A stretch of DNA of 64,000 nucleotides from Sphingomonas sp. 8AM (GCF_902506455.1 NZ_LR733844.1:2621302-2685301); one strand, 5' to 3'; positions 1 through 10,256 are shown, counted from the stretch's first letter. Notes: generated by a model not told the origin, from the sequence alone. A program made the numbers and translations.

Positions 1-25
1 CGGCAATCAGGGTACCGCGCGGCGC

Positions 26-57
26 CCGGGATTGCTTTGCGACGCTCGCAATGACGG
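26..57. repeat. Partial palindromic repeat, family A
   Basis: One arm of the family A repeat (GATTGCTTTGCGACGCTCGC, then AATGACGG) is seen just beyond the stop codon of the receptor gene. The other arm would lie outside the window or is missing. Confidence 0.6.
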
Positions 58-63
58 CCCGGG

Positions 64-2982
64 TCAGAACCGGTACGTCAGCCCGAGGTAATAGTCCGTC
101 CCGTACCGCTGATACCGTCGCACCTGCCGCGGATCGCCGTTGGTGTACTGGAAGAACTCCTGATCGGTCAGGTTCTTGGCCTGCGCGAGGATCGTCAGCC
201 CCTGCAGCGCGCCGCTCTGGAATTCATAGCCGATCTGCGCGTCGAGGATCGTCTCGCCCTTCGCCGTATTCAGCTCCGGCGTCGCCGACAGGCCGCGCAC
301 CTCGGCGAGGAAGCTCGAACGATAGCGATAGGTCGCACGCGCCTGGAAGCCGTTCTTCTCGAAATACGCCGTGCCGTTGAGCACCCACTTCGACAACCCG
401 GGCACCGTCTGCACGGTCGCGGGCGAACTGTCGTAGCGGACCGCCGAATGCGTGTAGCTGCCGCTGCCGAACAGGCCGAAGCCATCGAGCGCGGTGGTGA
501 ACATGCGCAGCGGCAGCGACGCGGTCGCCTCCGCACCCATGATCTCGCCGCGCCCCGAATTGGCCGGGTTCTTGAACAGGCCGAACTGCGCGTTCTGCGC
601 CTGCACGATCGCCTGCTGCGCCGGTGTCAGCGACGAGAGCAGCGGCGAGAAGTCGTACAGCACGTTGTTGTTCGGATCGACATAGTCGGTTAGGTGCTTG
701 AAATAGCCCGACAGCGCGACATAGCCGCCGGCGCGGAAATACTTCTCCAGCGACAGGTCGATGTTGGTCGACTTGTACGGGCGCAGCTCGGCATTGCCGC
801 CGTCCGACGAGAACGGGCTGCGCAGCGGATCGGACCCCGCACCGACGTTGCCGGGATTGATCGCGACGTTCTGGGAAATCCGCTCCTGATCGAGCCGCGG
901 GCGCACCATCGTCTGCGACGCGCCCATCTTGATGAAACCGTTCGGGATCAGCTCGACCGAGAAGGTCGCGCTCGGCAGGACGTTGGTGTATTTGTCGCCG
1001 CCGGACACGTCGGACAGCGTCACCACGCCGCCGTTGAGCCCGGCGATCCGGCCGTCGGAGCTTTGATCGGTATGCACCACCTGCACGCCGATCGAGCCCT
1101 TCACCGCCTTGCCGCCGGCCTCGCCGTCGATCACCAGCCGCGCGTAACCGGTCGTGACCTTCTCCTTCACGCCCCACACCTTGGCGAGCGACTCCGGGCG
1201 GTTGTCGAACACCGGCGTCAGCAGCCCGAGCACGCCGCGCGGATCGAGCGTCAGCATCCGCGGCACGCCGAGGAAGGCGAGCGAGACCTGCTCGTCGAGC
1301 ACCACGTCGCCCGGCACCGCAATCGACTTGGGTGTGCCGCTGGCGACGGTGCAGTTGGTGCCGCCGCCCGGCGGGCAGTAGAAGTATGACGTGAAGCGCG
1401 CCTTCTTCTCGCGCTGCGTATAATTGCCGCCGACTTCCCAGCCCTTGATGACGCCCAGCGCACCCTGGAAATCGCCGGTCAGATTTGCGCGCAGCGACTT
1501 CAGATCGTCGCTGAACTTCGGCCGGTTCTGGAAGCCGGCCTGCACCACCGCGTTGGTGCCGTTATAGCCCCAGCCGCCCGGATCGGTAATGCGGATGACG
1601 TTGGTGTCGGCGTAATCCAGCGTCGGGACGATCTGGTACATGCCGTTGTTCTGGCGCGTGATCGTGATCGTGTCCCGCTGCCCGGTGCCGCCATAACCGG
1701 TGCCCGAATAGGTTTCGATCAGCTCGTCCTGCCGCGTCGCGCGCGACCAGGCGGCGTCGACGTTGAGCTGGATCGCGTCGTTCAGCCGGACATTGTTGTT
1801 CCAGCCGAGCGAGAACATGTCGGACTTGCGGTCGTTCAGATCGTTGCGCTGCACCGTGTATTGCGGGATGAACGTCGCCTTGTCGACGAAGCCATCGGTG
1901 ACGGTCACCGTTCCCGCGGTCGGCGCGACGTTATAGGCGAGCGGGAATTCGATCCCGCGCAGCTTCTGCGTCTCGGTGAAATGCGTGTAGAGCGCGTCGA
2001 AGGTCGAGTGGAACGCATCGCTTGGTGCCCATTCGATCGTGCCGACCCCGCCGTAGCGCTTGAGCATGTTCGACTGGACATAGGGCTTCGCGCCGCCCAG
2101 CACGCACGGCCCCGCCGCATCGCCGGTGCAATTCTGCGACAGGTTGTTAAGATTGGGATAGCCCCATGCCTCGTACCGGTCGTAATTGGTCGGCGATTCC
2201 TGTGCCGCAGCGCCGATCGCGATGCCGAGCGTATCGTTGGCGAACTTGTCGACATAGGTGGCCGTGGCGCGATAGCCCCAGCGCTCGCCGTCCGGGTTGC
2301 GCTTGCCGATGCCGTTGAGCTGGCCGCGTGCCGAAACGATGAACAGCCGGTCCTTCTGGTCGAGCGGGCGCAGCATCCGCAGGTCGACGGTGCCCGACAC
2401 GCCCGCCGCGATCAGCGAGGCGTCGGCGGACTTGTAGACGTTGACGTTGCTGAAGAATTCCGACGGATATTGGTCGAACTCGACGCCACGGTTGTCGCCG
2501 ACCGTCACCTGCTCGCGGCCGTTGAGCAGGGTGGTCGAGAAGTCGGGACCGAGCCCGCGGATCGACAGGCTCTGGTCACGCCCCTCGACGCGCTGCGCGG
2601 TGACGCCGGGCAGGCGGGCGAGCGAGTCGGCGATCGACACGTCGGGCAGCTTGCCGACATCCTCGGCCGATACCGAATCGACGATCAGCGTCGAACGACG
2701 CTTGATGTCCGCCGACTTGGCGAGGCTGGCGCGGATGCCGGTTACGACGATCTCGTCCGCGCCGGCGTCGGTCGCGGTCGGATCGGGATTGGCGTTGGCG
2801 TCCGGGGTCGGATCGGCGGCGGGCGCCGGCTGCGTGGCAGTGACCTTCGCGGTCGGGTTGCCGGTCGGCGCATCCGCCTGCGGCGTCGCTTCCTGCGCCA
2901 GCGCGGGCGTGGCGACCAGCAGCGCGAGCGCGCTGGCACCGGCCCAGCGGCGAGCTGCGGGCATAAGTGACGGACGGTTCAT
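64..2982 (-). CDS. TonB-dependent outer-membrane receptor
   Basis: This 972-residue protein is a TonB-dependent transporter that would import a ligand, unknown here, across the outer membrane using TonB-ExbBD energy. Residues 1-29 form a signal peptide ending in TPALA. An Ala/Pro/Asp-rich linker follows, then a TonB box (DEIVVTG, about 76-82), a plug domain with the VSAEDVGKLPD and SIRGLGPDF motifs, and a long beta-barrel ending in the aromatic terminus LTYRF. The frame is open 20 codons further upstream, but the ATG at 2982 has a GGAGG Shine-Dalgarno at good spacing and starts exactly at the signal peptide. It resembles the large receptors that are expanded in Sphingomonadales and Caulobacterales, often for oligosaccharides. 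Nothing adjacent identifies the substrate. Confidence 0.93.
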   Translation of the reverse strand: MNRPSLMPAARRWAGASALALLVATPALAQEATPQADAPTGNPTAKVTATQPAPAADPTPDANANPDPTATDAGADEIVVTGIRASLAKSADIKRRSTLIVDSVSAEDVGKLPDVSIADSLARLPGVTAQRVEGRDQSLSIRGLGPDFSTTLLNGREQVTVGDNRGVEFDQYPSEFFSNVNVYKSADASLIAAGVSGTVDLRMLRPLDQKDRLFIVSARGQLNGIGKRNPDGERWGYRATATYVDKFANDTLGIAIGAAAQESPTNYDRYEAWGYPNLNNLSQNCTGDAAGPCVLGGAKPYVQSNMLKRYGGVGTIEWAPSDAFHSTFDALYTHFTETQKLRGIEFPLAYNVAPTAGTVTVTDGFVDKATFIPQYTVQRNDLNDRKSDMFSLGWNNNVRLNDAIQLNVDAAWSRATRQDELIETYSGTGYGGTGQRDTITITRQNNGMYQIVPTLDYADTNVIRITDPGGWGYNGTNAVVQAGFQNRPKFSDDLKSLRANLTGDFQGALGVIKGWEVGGNYTQREKKARFTSYFYCPPGGGTNCTVASGTPKSIAVPGDVVLDEQVSLAFLGVPRMLTLDPRGVLGLLTPVFDNRPESLAKVWGVKEKVTTGYARLVIDGEAGGKAVKGSIGVQVVHTDQSSDGRIAGLNGGVVTLSDVSGGDKYTNVLPSATFSVELIPNGFIKMGASQTMVRPRLDQERISQNVAINPGNVGAGSDPLRSPFSSDGGNAELRPYKSTNIDLSLEKYFRAGGYVALSGYFKHLTDYVDPNNNVLYDFSPLLSSLTPAQQAIVQAQNAQFGLFKNPANSGRGEIMGAEATASLPLRMFTTALDGFGLFGSGSYTHSAVRYDSSPATVQTVPGLSKWVLNGTAYFEKNGFQARATYRYRSSFLAEVRGLSATPELNTAKGETILDAQIGYEFQSGALQGLTILAQAKNLTDQEFFQYTNGDPRQVRRYQRYGTDYYLGLTYRF

Positions 2983-3122
2983 GTGGAAAATCCTCCCCTG
3001 CTCCCGGCGTCCGCGTTGATGCGGACGATCCTCGGGTGTCATGGGAGCCGACTAGGCCCGCACCGGCCGTGCCGCCAAGAAAGTCACATACGTATTCAGC
3101 GTTATGCTGTTTGGCTTCCGCT

Positions 3123-3199
3123 CGTCATTGCGAGCGGAGCGGAGCAATCCAGAGTCGGACCAAGACGCCCTGGATTGCTTCGCTACGCTCGCAATGACG
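3123..3199. repeat. Palindromic repeat, family A (complete copy)
   Basis: An inverted repeat of about 77 bp. The left arm begins CGTCATTGCGAGCG and the right arm ends CGCTCGCAATGACG, around a loop containing the CCAGA..CCTGG core. It lies between the receptor start and the glnD stop. Other complete copies are at 29489, 35884, 48230 and 59290. Confidence 0.85.
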
Positions 3200-3205
3200 G
3201 CGGGT

Positions 3206-5947
3206 TCACGCCGCCTCTTCCTGCGGCGCCCCCGACGCCGCAGCCAGCAACCTTTTCTCCAGCGCGCGCACCCGCGTGGTGGACGCGATCTTGTCCCCGG
3301 TCAGATCGGTCAGATAGAATACGTCGACCGCGCGCTCGCCATAGGTCGCGACATGCGCCGAATGAATCGTCACCTTCGACAGGAACAGCGCATAGGCGAG
3401 CTGGTTGAGCAGCGCCGGGCGATCGCGCGCCGCGACCTCGACGACGGTGAAGCGGTTCGACGCCTTGTTGTCGACCAGCACATTGGGCTCGATCCGGAAC
3501 GCATCCGCCCGCGCGCGCGGAAGCGGCTTGGCCTTCAACCGGTCGGTCAGCTTGCCGCGCCCCGCCAGCGCATCCTCGATCGCGGTCTTGAGCCGGATGA
3601 GCTGCCCCGCCTCGTCGAACGGCCGCCCGAGCGGGTCCTGCACAAGAAAGTTGTCGAGCGCCATGCCGTCACGGGTCGTGTGGATGCGCGCATCGATGAT
3701 GTTGCCGCCCGCGACATGGATCGCGCCGGCGATGCGGCTGAACAGCCCGGGATGATCCGCGGCATAGACCGTCACCAGCGTCGCGCCGCGCTCGGGGTAG
3801 ACCTGCGCGTCGATCGCAAGCTGCACGTCACCGGTCTGCGTTACGAACGCCGCATTGTGCGCGAGCACGTCGTCGGGCTCGGCGATCCAGTATGGTTCGG
3901 GCAGCCGACGCACATACGCCGCCAGCGTCTCCGCATCCCATTGCAGCGATGTACGCAGATGCTCCTGCTTGGTGACGACGCGCTCGCCGCGCCCTTTCTG
4001 CTTGTGGCCGAGCCGCAGCACCTCCTCGGCGCGGTCGTAGAGGTCGCCGAGCAACTGCCCCTTCCAGCCGTTCCACGTCCCCGGCCCGACCGCGCGGATA
4101 TCGACGACGGTCAGCAGCAGCAGCAGCCGCAACCGCTCCGGGCTCTGCACCACTTCGGTGAGGTCGAGGATCGTCTTGAAATCGGTGAGGTCACGGCGGA
4201 ACGCGGTCGAACTCATCAGCAGGTGATGCCGCACCAGCCACGCGACCGTCTCGGTCTCGGCCGGGGTCAGCCCGAAGCGCGGGCACAGCCGCTCCGCCAC
4301 CTCCGCGCCGAGGATCGAATGATCGCCGCCCCGCCCCTTGGCGATGTCGTGGAGCAACACCGCGACGTACAGCACGCGCCGCGACACGATCTGCCCCATG
4401 ATCTCGCTGGGCAGCGGATGATCGTCGGCCAGCGCCCCCGCCTCCATCCGCGCGAGCAGCCCGATCGCGCGGATCGTATGCTCGTCGACGGTATAGTGAT
4501 GGTACATGTCGAACTGCATCTGCGCGACGATCCGCGCCCAGTCCGGCACGAAGCGCCCGAGCACCCCGGTTTCGTTCATCCAGCGCAGCGGTAATTCGGG
4601 ATCGTGCGCGCCCGCAAGCAGATCGAGGAAGCGCGCATTGGCCTGCGCGTCACGCCGCACCGCGGTGACCAGCCGCGCGTCGCGCGTCGCGCACCGCAAG
4701 GCGAGCGGGTGGATCTCCATCCCCTGTTCGGCGGCGAGCGCGAAAATCTCGACCAGCCGCCGCGGGTCCTGCTGGAAGAAGTCGTCGGACGGCAGCGCGA
4801 TCCGCCCGCCGTCGTTGGCGAAACCGTCCAGCTTGCGCGGGGTGCGCGCGATCTTGAGCCCCAGCCGGCGCCGACGCGAGAAGCGCTCGTCCATATGCGC
4901 CAGGAACAGTCCGGTCAGCGACCCGACCGTGCGCGCCTGCAGGAAGTAGAATTGCATGAAGCGCTCGACCGCCGATTTGCCGGGGCGGTCGGCGTAGTTC
5001 ATCCGCTGCGCGATCTCGCGCTGATAGTCGAAGGTCAGCCGGTCCTCGGCGCGCCCCGCGATCAGATGCAAATGGCAGCGCACCGCCCACAGGAAATTGT
5101 CGGCGCGCTGGAACAGCCGATATTCCTCGCGCGTGAACAGCCCGACCGCGACCAGCTCGTTCGACCGCTGCACTTGATAGGTATATTTGCCGATCCAGAA
5201 CAACGCGTGGAGATCGCGCAGGCCGCCCTTGCCCTCCTTGATATTGGGCTCGACGACATAGCGGGTGTCGCCCATCCGGACGTGACGCGCATTGCGCTCG
5301 GCGAGCTTGTCGGCGGCGAACTGCCGCTCGGTGCCGAGCCGCACGTCGTCGTGGAAGCGCCGCGACGCCTCGCCATACAGATCCTCGTCGCCCCAGACAT
5401 ACCGCCCTTCCAGCAGCGCGGTGCGCACCGTCACGTCGGCCTTCGCCTGCCGCACCATTTCGTCGAGCGAGCGGCTCGAATGGCCGATCTTCAGCCCGAG
5501 ATCCCACAGCGCATACAGCATCGATTCGATGACCTGCTCGGCCCACGCCGTCTGCTTGCCCGGCGTGAGGAAGCCGATGTCGACGTCGGAGAACGGCGCC
5601 ATCTCGCCGCGTCCGTACCCGCCGACCGCGAGCAGCAGCAGCCGCTCTCCGGTGGTCGGGTTGGCGAGCGGATACAGCCGCTGCGTGGTGAAGTCGGCGA
5701 GCACGCGCAGCAACTGGTCGACCAGATACGCCTGCGCATTCGCCGCCTCGATCCCGCGCGACGGATTGGCGGTGAGCCGGCGCGCGATCTCCGCGCGCCC
5801 GGCCTCGAGCGCGCTCTTGAGGAGCAGGCTGACCTGATGACGCAGCGCCGCGGTGTCCTTGCCGGTCGCGGCGGCGACCTGTTCGGCGAGCAAGCGACGA
5901 TCGACGATCGCGCGGCGATTGGGGAGGTGGTCGAAACGTCCGATCAT
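3206..5947 (-). CDS. glnD: Bifunctional PII uridylyltransferase / uridylyl-removing enzyme GlnD
   Basis: GlnD senses glutamine and adds or removes UMP on the PII proteins (GlnB/GlnK), so controlling glutamine synthetase and nitrogen regulation in the cytoplasm. The 913-residue length fits the family. The nucleotidyltransferase motif is at about 109-123 (GGYGRGE then SDVDIGF, with Asp121 and Asp123). The HD phosphohydrolase motif HDIAKG is at about 533, and two C-terminal ACT domains, the glutamine sensors, lie at about 720-795 and 835-905. All expected catalytic residues are visible. The gene stands alone between the receptor gene and a hypothetical gene on the same strand. Confidence 0.97.
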   Translation of the reverse strand: MIGRFDHLPNRRAIVDRRLLAEQVAAATGKDTAALRHQVSLLLKSALEAGRAEIARRLTANPSRGIEAANAQAYLVDQLLRVLADFTTQRLYPLANPTTGERLLLLAVGGYGRGEMAPFSDVDIGFLTPGKQTAWAEQVIESMLYALWDLGLKIGHSSRSLDEMVRQAKADVTVRTALLEGRYVWGDEDLYGEASRRFHDDVRLGTERQFAADKLAERNARHVRMGDTRYVVEPNIKEGKGGLRDLHALFWIGKYTYQVQRSNELVAVGLFTREEYRLFQRADNFLWAVRCHLHLIAGRAEDRLTFDYQREIAQRMNYADRPGKSAVERFMQFYFLQARTVGSLTGLFLAHMDERFSRRRRLGLKIARTPRKLDGFANDGGRIALPSDDFFQQDPRRLVEIFALAAEQGMEIHPLALRCATRDARLVTAVRRDAQANARFLDLLAGAHDPELPLRWMNETGVLGRFVPDWARIVAQMQFDMYHHYTVDEHTIRAIGLLARMEAGALADDHPLPSEIMGQIVSRRVLYVAVLLHDIAKGRGGDHSILGAEVAERLCPRFGLTPAETETVAWLVRHHLLMSSTAFRRDLTDFKTILDLTEVVQSPERLRLLLLLTVVDIRAVGPGTWNGWKGQLLGDLYDRAEEVLRLGHKQKGRGERVVTKQEHLRTSLQWDAETLAAYVRRLPEPYWIAEPDDVLAHNAAFVTQTGDVQLAIDAQVYPERGATLVTVYAADHPGLFSRIAGAIHVAGGNIIDARIHTTRDGMALDNFLVQDPLGRPFDEAGQLIRLKTAIEDALAGRGKLTDRLKAKPLPRARADAFRIEPNVLVDNKASNRFTVVEVAARDRPALLNQLAYALFLSKVTIHSAHVATYGERAVDVFYLTDLTGDKIASTTRVRALEKRLLAAASGAPQEEAA

Positions 5948-6078
5948 GCGCGGCGGAATAGCGGGTGGAGGTTAACGCGTCGCGTGTTTTGGCTCCGTCA
6001 GGCCGCGCTTCCGTGAAAGGCTGGCTCGAGCGCTCGCAAGGCCCCAAACGCCGGCCGCCGACCCGGCGGAGCGCGCGA

Positions 6079-6615
6079 TCAGTTGCTCCAGCTTCGACCG
6101 CAGCGGGCTTTCCATGTCACGTGCAACGATCGAACTGTACATAGCAGACCGTAGCTGAACGCGCCTTGCTCGCGGAACGACACCTCGACGAGCGCGAGCC
6201 GTCCGGTCGTCGAAAATACGGGGCTGGTGAAGGTAACGAACATTGCATGGCCCTCATCGTCTCTCGGCGGTGCGGCACGCCCCTTCCACGCACAGATCGG
6301 TCGGAAAACGTCCGAGCGGTAAATCTCCTGCCTTGTTGCAAGCTCGGTGAATTCGTCGGCAGACATCGCCAGCCGTTTGCGAGCATCGGGAGCGATGTCG
6401 GTCATGGAACCAAGCGAATGGGCGGACGAGCGGACATCGAGGGGATAAGCAGGTGCGTGGTGCCCGATAGCGGCCGTGTACGCGGCCTGAAGGACCGCAC
6501 AGGTTCTCGGCATCGAAGCGAAGTCGGACACCCGCCAGACAGAAGCTGGCAAAGCCATGGTCGCAGCCGAGGCCGGCATGCCCAGGACCGCAACGATAAT
6601 CGCAAAGGGCATCAA
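6079..6615 (-). CDS. Exported hypothetical protein
   Basis: I do not recognise this 178-residue protein. The N-terminus (MMPFAIIVAVLGMPASAA) looks like a Sec signal peptide, giving a mature periplasmic protein of about 160 residues. The C-terminal third has alternating strands (VTFTSPVF, ALVEVSF, YGLLCTVRS, VTWKARC) and two cysteines that could pair. No membrane segment follows the signal. It lies 131 bp upstream of glnD on the same strand without obvious coupling. The initiation codon could equally be the second Met. Sequence quality and codon use look like a real gene, but function is unknown. Confidence 0.6.
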   Translation of the reverse strand: MMPFAIIVAVLGMPASAATMALPASVWRVSDFASMPRTCAVLQAAYTAAIGHHAPAYPLDVRSSAHSLGSMTDIAPDARKRLAMSADEFTELATRQEIYRSDVFRPICAWKGRAAPPRDDEGHAMFVTFTSPVFSTTGRLALVEVSFREQGAFSYGLLCTVRSLHVTWKARCGRSWSN

Positions 6616-6913
6616 ACCTCCCGTCCCCCTTCGTGTTCACCCATTGTCTATTCAGCGCACCATTGAGTTGCGAAAACCTGCCGTCGCTTGCCAAAAAGCA
6701 GCACCGAGGCGTTTCAGCCACGCCGATACAAGCGCAAAACTTTGATGTGACTTACCCTTCCCTCGTTTAGGTAAATCGGTCGAAGATATAATTATTGGCT
6801 CATAATGGTGAAAACCGGTTCACCATGGCCCCTGCTGTCCTTCGCGCGGTCGACAATGAAGCGGGCCGCCTGTTATCTCCCCGCTCCTGCAGGACACCGC
6901 GCACGAGACAAGA
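6616..6913. promoter_or_regulatory. AT-richer divergent intergenic region with a palindrome
   Basis: This gap of about 300 bp separates divergently transcribed genes and is noticeably AT-richer than the surroundings around 6735-6805. It holds an inverted repeat at 6807-6824 (GGTGAA, 6-bp spacer, TTCACC) and TTACC/GGTAA half-sites at about 6750-6775. It is a plausible promoter/operator region for the PaiB-like gene. No gene was seen in it. Confidence 0.35.
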
Positions 6914-7549
6914 ATGCTTTACACCAAACCGCTCTTCCAGCCCGGGGAAGCGACCGCGCTGTTCGATCTGGTCGATGAGGTCACTCATGGTACGCTCGTG
7001 ACGGCGGTGGGCGAAGGCGTGCAGATTTCGCACCCTGTTTTCATGGCGGATCGCGGCCGGAACCGACTGGTGAGTCACCTCGCACGCGCCAACGACCATG
7101 CCGCGGTGATCGAATCGGGTACGCCATCGACCGCGATCATCATGGACCCCGGCGCCTATCTTTCCTCGTCATGGCATCCCGCCGCGCCGCTTCGCGACAG
7201 CGCGCCGACATGGGCGTTCCGGGTCGCCCATGTCCATGGACGGCTAGAAACGCTCTCCCGCGCGGCCACGATCGCGCATCTCGCCGAACTGGTCGCGCAC
7301 CTCGAGAAAAACCGGCCAAACGGCTGGCGGATGGCCGAGCTCGGCCCTGGCGGCCTCGACCGTCGTCTGCCGCGGATCATCGGTTACGAGCTCGTCATCG
7401 AGCGTGTGGAAACAAGCTTCCGGCTCGGTCAGGACGAACGCGAACGCGACATGATCGCGGCCGCCGATGCCTTGCGCACCGAAGGAAAAGCAATCCTCGC
7501 CGACCGCCTGCTGGCGGCACGCCGCGCGTCACCACCCCGCGACGGGTGA
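6914..7549 (+). CDS. PaiB-like FMN-binding negative transcriptional regulator
   Basis: This 211-residue protein matches the PaiB family, which has a split-barrel flavin-binding fold. Recognisable signatures are the N-terminal MLYTKPLFQP, a GTLVTA strand, SHPVFM, a HLARAN motif at about 55, the DPGAYLSSSWH segment around residue 80 and a VAHVHGRLE strand near 105. In Bacillus, PaiB is tied to repression of sporulation and protease genes, but many homologues are simply flavin-binding proteins with unknown targets, so the regulatory name is inherited. It is monocistronic and converges with mutS. Confidence 0.8.
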   Translation: MLYTKPLFQPGEATALFDLVDEVTHGTLVTAVGEGVQISHPVFMADRGRNRLVSHLARANDHAAVIESGTPSTAIIMDPGAYLSSSWHPAAPLRDSAPTWAFRVAHVHGRLETLSRAATIAHLAELVAHLEKNRPNGWRMAELGPGGLDRRLPRIIGYELVIERVETSFRLGQDERERDMIAAADALRTEGKAILADRLLAARRASPPRDG

Positions 7550-7596
7550 ATGCCGTCAGACCCGTCCACGGCGTGCACCCGGAGCAGCCGATCACC

Positions 7597-10197
7597 TCAC
7601 CCCTCCCGCGCCAGCGCCTTCAGCCGGTACAGCGTATCGAGCGCCTCGCGCGGCGTCAGCGCGTCTACGTCGAGCGCCTCCACCTCGGCGCGGATCGCGT
7701 CGCATGTGTCCTCTTCTGCCTGCATGGCGGCGGCGAACAACGGCAGGTCGTCGAGCCCCGCCGCCAGCCCGCCGGTCCTGGCGCGCCCCGCCTCCAGCTT
7801 CGCGAGCACCGCCTTGGCGCGCGAGACGGTCGCGGGCGGCATCCCCGCCAGCCGCGCGACCGCGAGGCCATAGCTGCGGTCGGCCGGCCCGTCGGCGAGT
7901 TCGTGGAGCAGCACCAGCTCGCCCTTCCACTCGCGCGCGCGAACGTGGTGAAGCGACAGCGCGTCGCAGCGTTCCGCCAGCCGCGTCAGTTCGTGGTAAT
8001 GGGTGGCGAACAGGCAGCGGCAGCGATTATCCTCGTGGATCGCCTCCACCACCGCCCAGGCGATCGCCAGCCCGTCATAGGTCGAGGTGCCGCGCCCGAC
8101 CTCGTCGAGGATCACGAAGCTGCGCTCGGTCGCCTGCGCAAGGATCGCGGCGGTCTCGACCATCTCGACCATGAACGTCGAGCGCCCGCGCGCGAGATTG
8201 TCCGATGCGCCGACCCGGCTGAACAAGCGGTCGACCAGCCCGAGCCGCGCCGCCGCGGCGGGCACATAGGCCCCGGCCTGCGCCAGCACCGCGATCAGTG
8301 CATTCTGGCGCAGGAACGTCGACTTGCCGCCCATGTTCGGCCCCGTCACCAGCCACAGCCGCGACTTTTCGCCCAGCACGCAGTCATTGGCGACGAAGCG
8401 GTCGCCGCTCTTCGCCAGCGCGGCCTCGACCACCGGATGCCGCCCGCCGGTGACGTCGAAACAGGCATGGTCGACGAACGCCGGGCGCGACCAGCCGCCC
8501 TCGATCGCGCGCTCGGCCAGCGCGGCGGCGACGTCGAGCCGCGCGAGCGCGTCGGCAGTCGCGGCGATCGCCAAGCGTCCCGCCAGCGCCTGCGCGGTGA
8601 GGTCCTCGAGATGCGCGGCCTCGGCGGCAAGCGCGTGCGCGCCGGCCTGCGTCACGCTCGCGGCGACCTCGTGCAACTCGGGCGCGTTGAAGCGCACCAC
8701 CCCCGCCAGCGTCTGGCGATGCGTGAACCCTGAGTCCGCCGCCATCAACGGATCGGCGGCGCGCGCGGGCACCTCGATATGATAGCCGAGTACGCCATTG
8801 TGGCGGATCTTGAGCGCGGAGATCCCGGTCTTCGCGCGGAACGTCGCTTCCAGTGCCGCGATCGCGCGCCGCCCGCCGCTGCCGGTATCGCGCAGCGCGT
8901 CGAGCGCCGGGTCATAGCCCGCGGCGATATAGCCGCCATCGCTCGCCTCGATCGGCGGCGACGGCACCAGCGCGCGCTTGAGCAGGTCGATCAGCTCGCC
9001 ATGCCCGCGCAACCGTGGCGCGATCTGCGACAGCAAAGCGGGCGTGTCGCCCAGCTTGCCGAGCCGGTCGCCGATCGCCCACGCGCCGTCCAGCCCGTCG
9101 CGCAACTGCCCGAGATCGCGCGGGCTCCCCCGCCCCGCCGCCAGCCGCCCGAGCGCGCGGCCGATATCGGGCAGCGCGCGCAACGCCGCGCGGATGCGGT
9201 CGCGCAGCCCGGCATCGTCGTGAAACAGCCGCACCAGATCGAGCCGCGCCTCGATGTCCGCGCGGTCCATCAGCGGCGCACCGAGGTCGGCGGCGAGCAG
9301 CCGCGCGCCCGCCCCCGTCACCGTCCGGTCGACCGCATCGAGCAGGCTGCCCTTGCGCTGCCCCTGCGCGGTGCAGGTGATCTCCAGGCTTTCGCGCGTC
9401 GCGGCGTCGATCGCCATCGTGTCGCGTGCGGCCGCCAGCACCGGCGGGCGCAGAAACGGCAATTGCCCCTTGGCGGTATGATCGAGATACGCGACCAGCC
9501 CGCCCGCCGCCGCCAGCCCGGCGCGCCCGAACCGCCCGAAGCCGTCGAGCGTGGCGACCGCGAACAGCCGCTTCAATCGCTCCTCGGCGCGCGCGCTGTC
9601 GAACTCGGCGCGCGGACGCCACACGGTCGCGGGTGCGTCGCCGCCCTCGGCCGCGACCACCTCCGCCGCGCCGAGCCGCGCCAGCTCGGCGCCCAGCGAG
9701 GCGCGGTCGCAGGCGATCACCTCGAACCGCCCGGTCGAGACATCCGCCGCCGCCACCGCGACCTCGCTCCCGGCCTCGCCGATCGCGACGCACCAATTGG
9801 CGGCGCGCGCATCGAGCAACGTCTCCTCGGTCAGCGTCCCGGCGGTGACAACGCGGACGATTGCGCGGTTGACCAGCGCCTTCGACCCACGCGCCTTGCG
9901 CGCCGCCTCCGGCGATTCGGTCTGCTCGGCGATCGCGACGCGGTGCCCGGCCTTGATGAGCCGCTGCAGATAGGCGGTCGCGGCATGGACCGGCACGCCG
10001 CACATCGGGATCTTCTCGCCGGCATGTTCGCCGCGCGAGGTCAGCGCGATGTCGAGCACCTGCGCCGCCACCCGCGCATCATCGAAGAACAATTCGAAGA
10101 AATCGCCCATCCGGTAGAAAAGCAGGCAATCCTCGGACTCGGCCTTGAGCGCGAGATATTGCGCCATCATCGGCGTCGGGGCGGGGGTGGTGGTCAT
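7597..10197 (-). CDS. mutS: DNA mismatch repair protein MutS
   Basis: MutS recognises base-base mismatches and small loops and recruits MutL. The 866-residue protein has the mismatch-reading Phe-x-Glu in GDFFEL (Phe33, Glu35), the connector and lever domains, the Walker A motif GPNMGGKS at about 618-625, the signature STFMVEM and the Walker B segment FVILDEVGRGTS, followed by the helix-turn-helix dimerisation region. The frame is open upstream to a GTG at 10239, but the ATG at 10197 gives the standard family N-terminus (TPMMAQYL), so I use it. The small antitoxin-like gene lies just upstream on the same strand. Confidence 0.97.
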   Translation of the reverse strand: MTTTPAPTPMMAQYLALKAESEDCLLFYRMGDFFELFFDDARVAAQVLDIALTSRGEHAGEKIPMCGVPVHAATAYLQRLIKAGHRVAIAEQTESPEAARKARGSKALVNRAIVRVVTAGTLTEETLLDARAANWCVAIGEAGSEVAVAAADVSTGRFEVIACDRASLGAELARLGAAEVVAAEGGDAPATVWRPRAEFDSARAEERLKRLFAVATLDGFGRFGRAGLAAAGGLVAYLDHTAKGQLPFLRPPVLAAARDTMAIDAATRESLEITCTAQGQRKGSLLDAVDRTVTGAGARLLAADLGAPLMDRADIEARLDLVRLFHDDAGLRDRIRAALRALPDIGRALGRLAAGRGSPRDLGQLRDGLDGAWAIGDRLGKLGDTPALLSQIAPRLRGHGELIDLLKRALVPSPPIEASDGGYIAAGYDPALDALRDTGSGGRRAIAALEATFRAKTGISALKIRHNGVLGYHIEVPARAADPLMAADSGFTHRQTLAGVVRFNAPELHEVAASVTQAGAHALAAEAAHLEDLTAQALAGRLAIAATADALARLDVAAALAERAIEGGWSRPAFVDHACFDVTGGRHPVVEAALAKSGDRFVANDCVLGEKSRLWLVTGPNMGGKSTFLRQNALIAVLAQAGAYVPAAAARLGLVDRLFSRVGASDNLARGRSTFMVEMVETAAILAQATERSFVILDEVGRGTSTYDGLAIAWAVVEAIHEDNRCRCLFATHYHELTRLAERCDALSLHHVRAREWKGELVLLHELADGPADRSYGLAVARLAGMPPATVSRAKAVLAKLEAGRARTGGLAAGLDDLPLFAAAMQAEEDTCDAIRAEVEALDVDALTPREALDTLYRLKALAREG

Positions 10198-10256
10198 TGA
10201 AGCGGTCCGGGAATCGCGTGGCGTGTCAGGGATGCGCACGTCGCATCGCGATGCCG

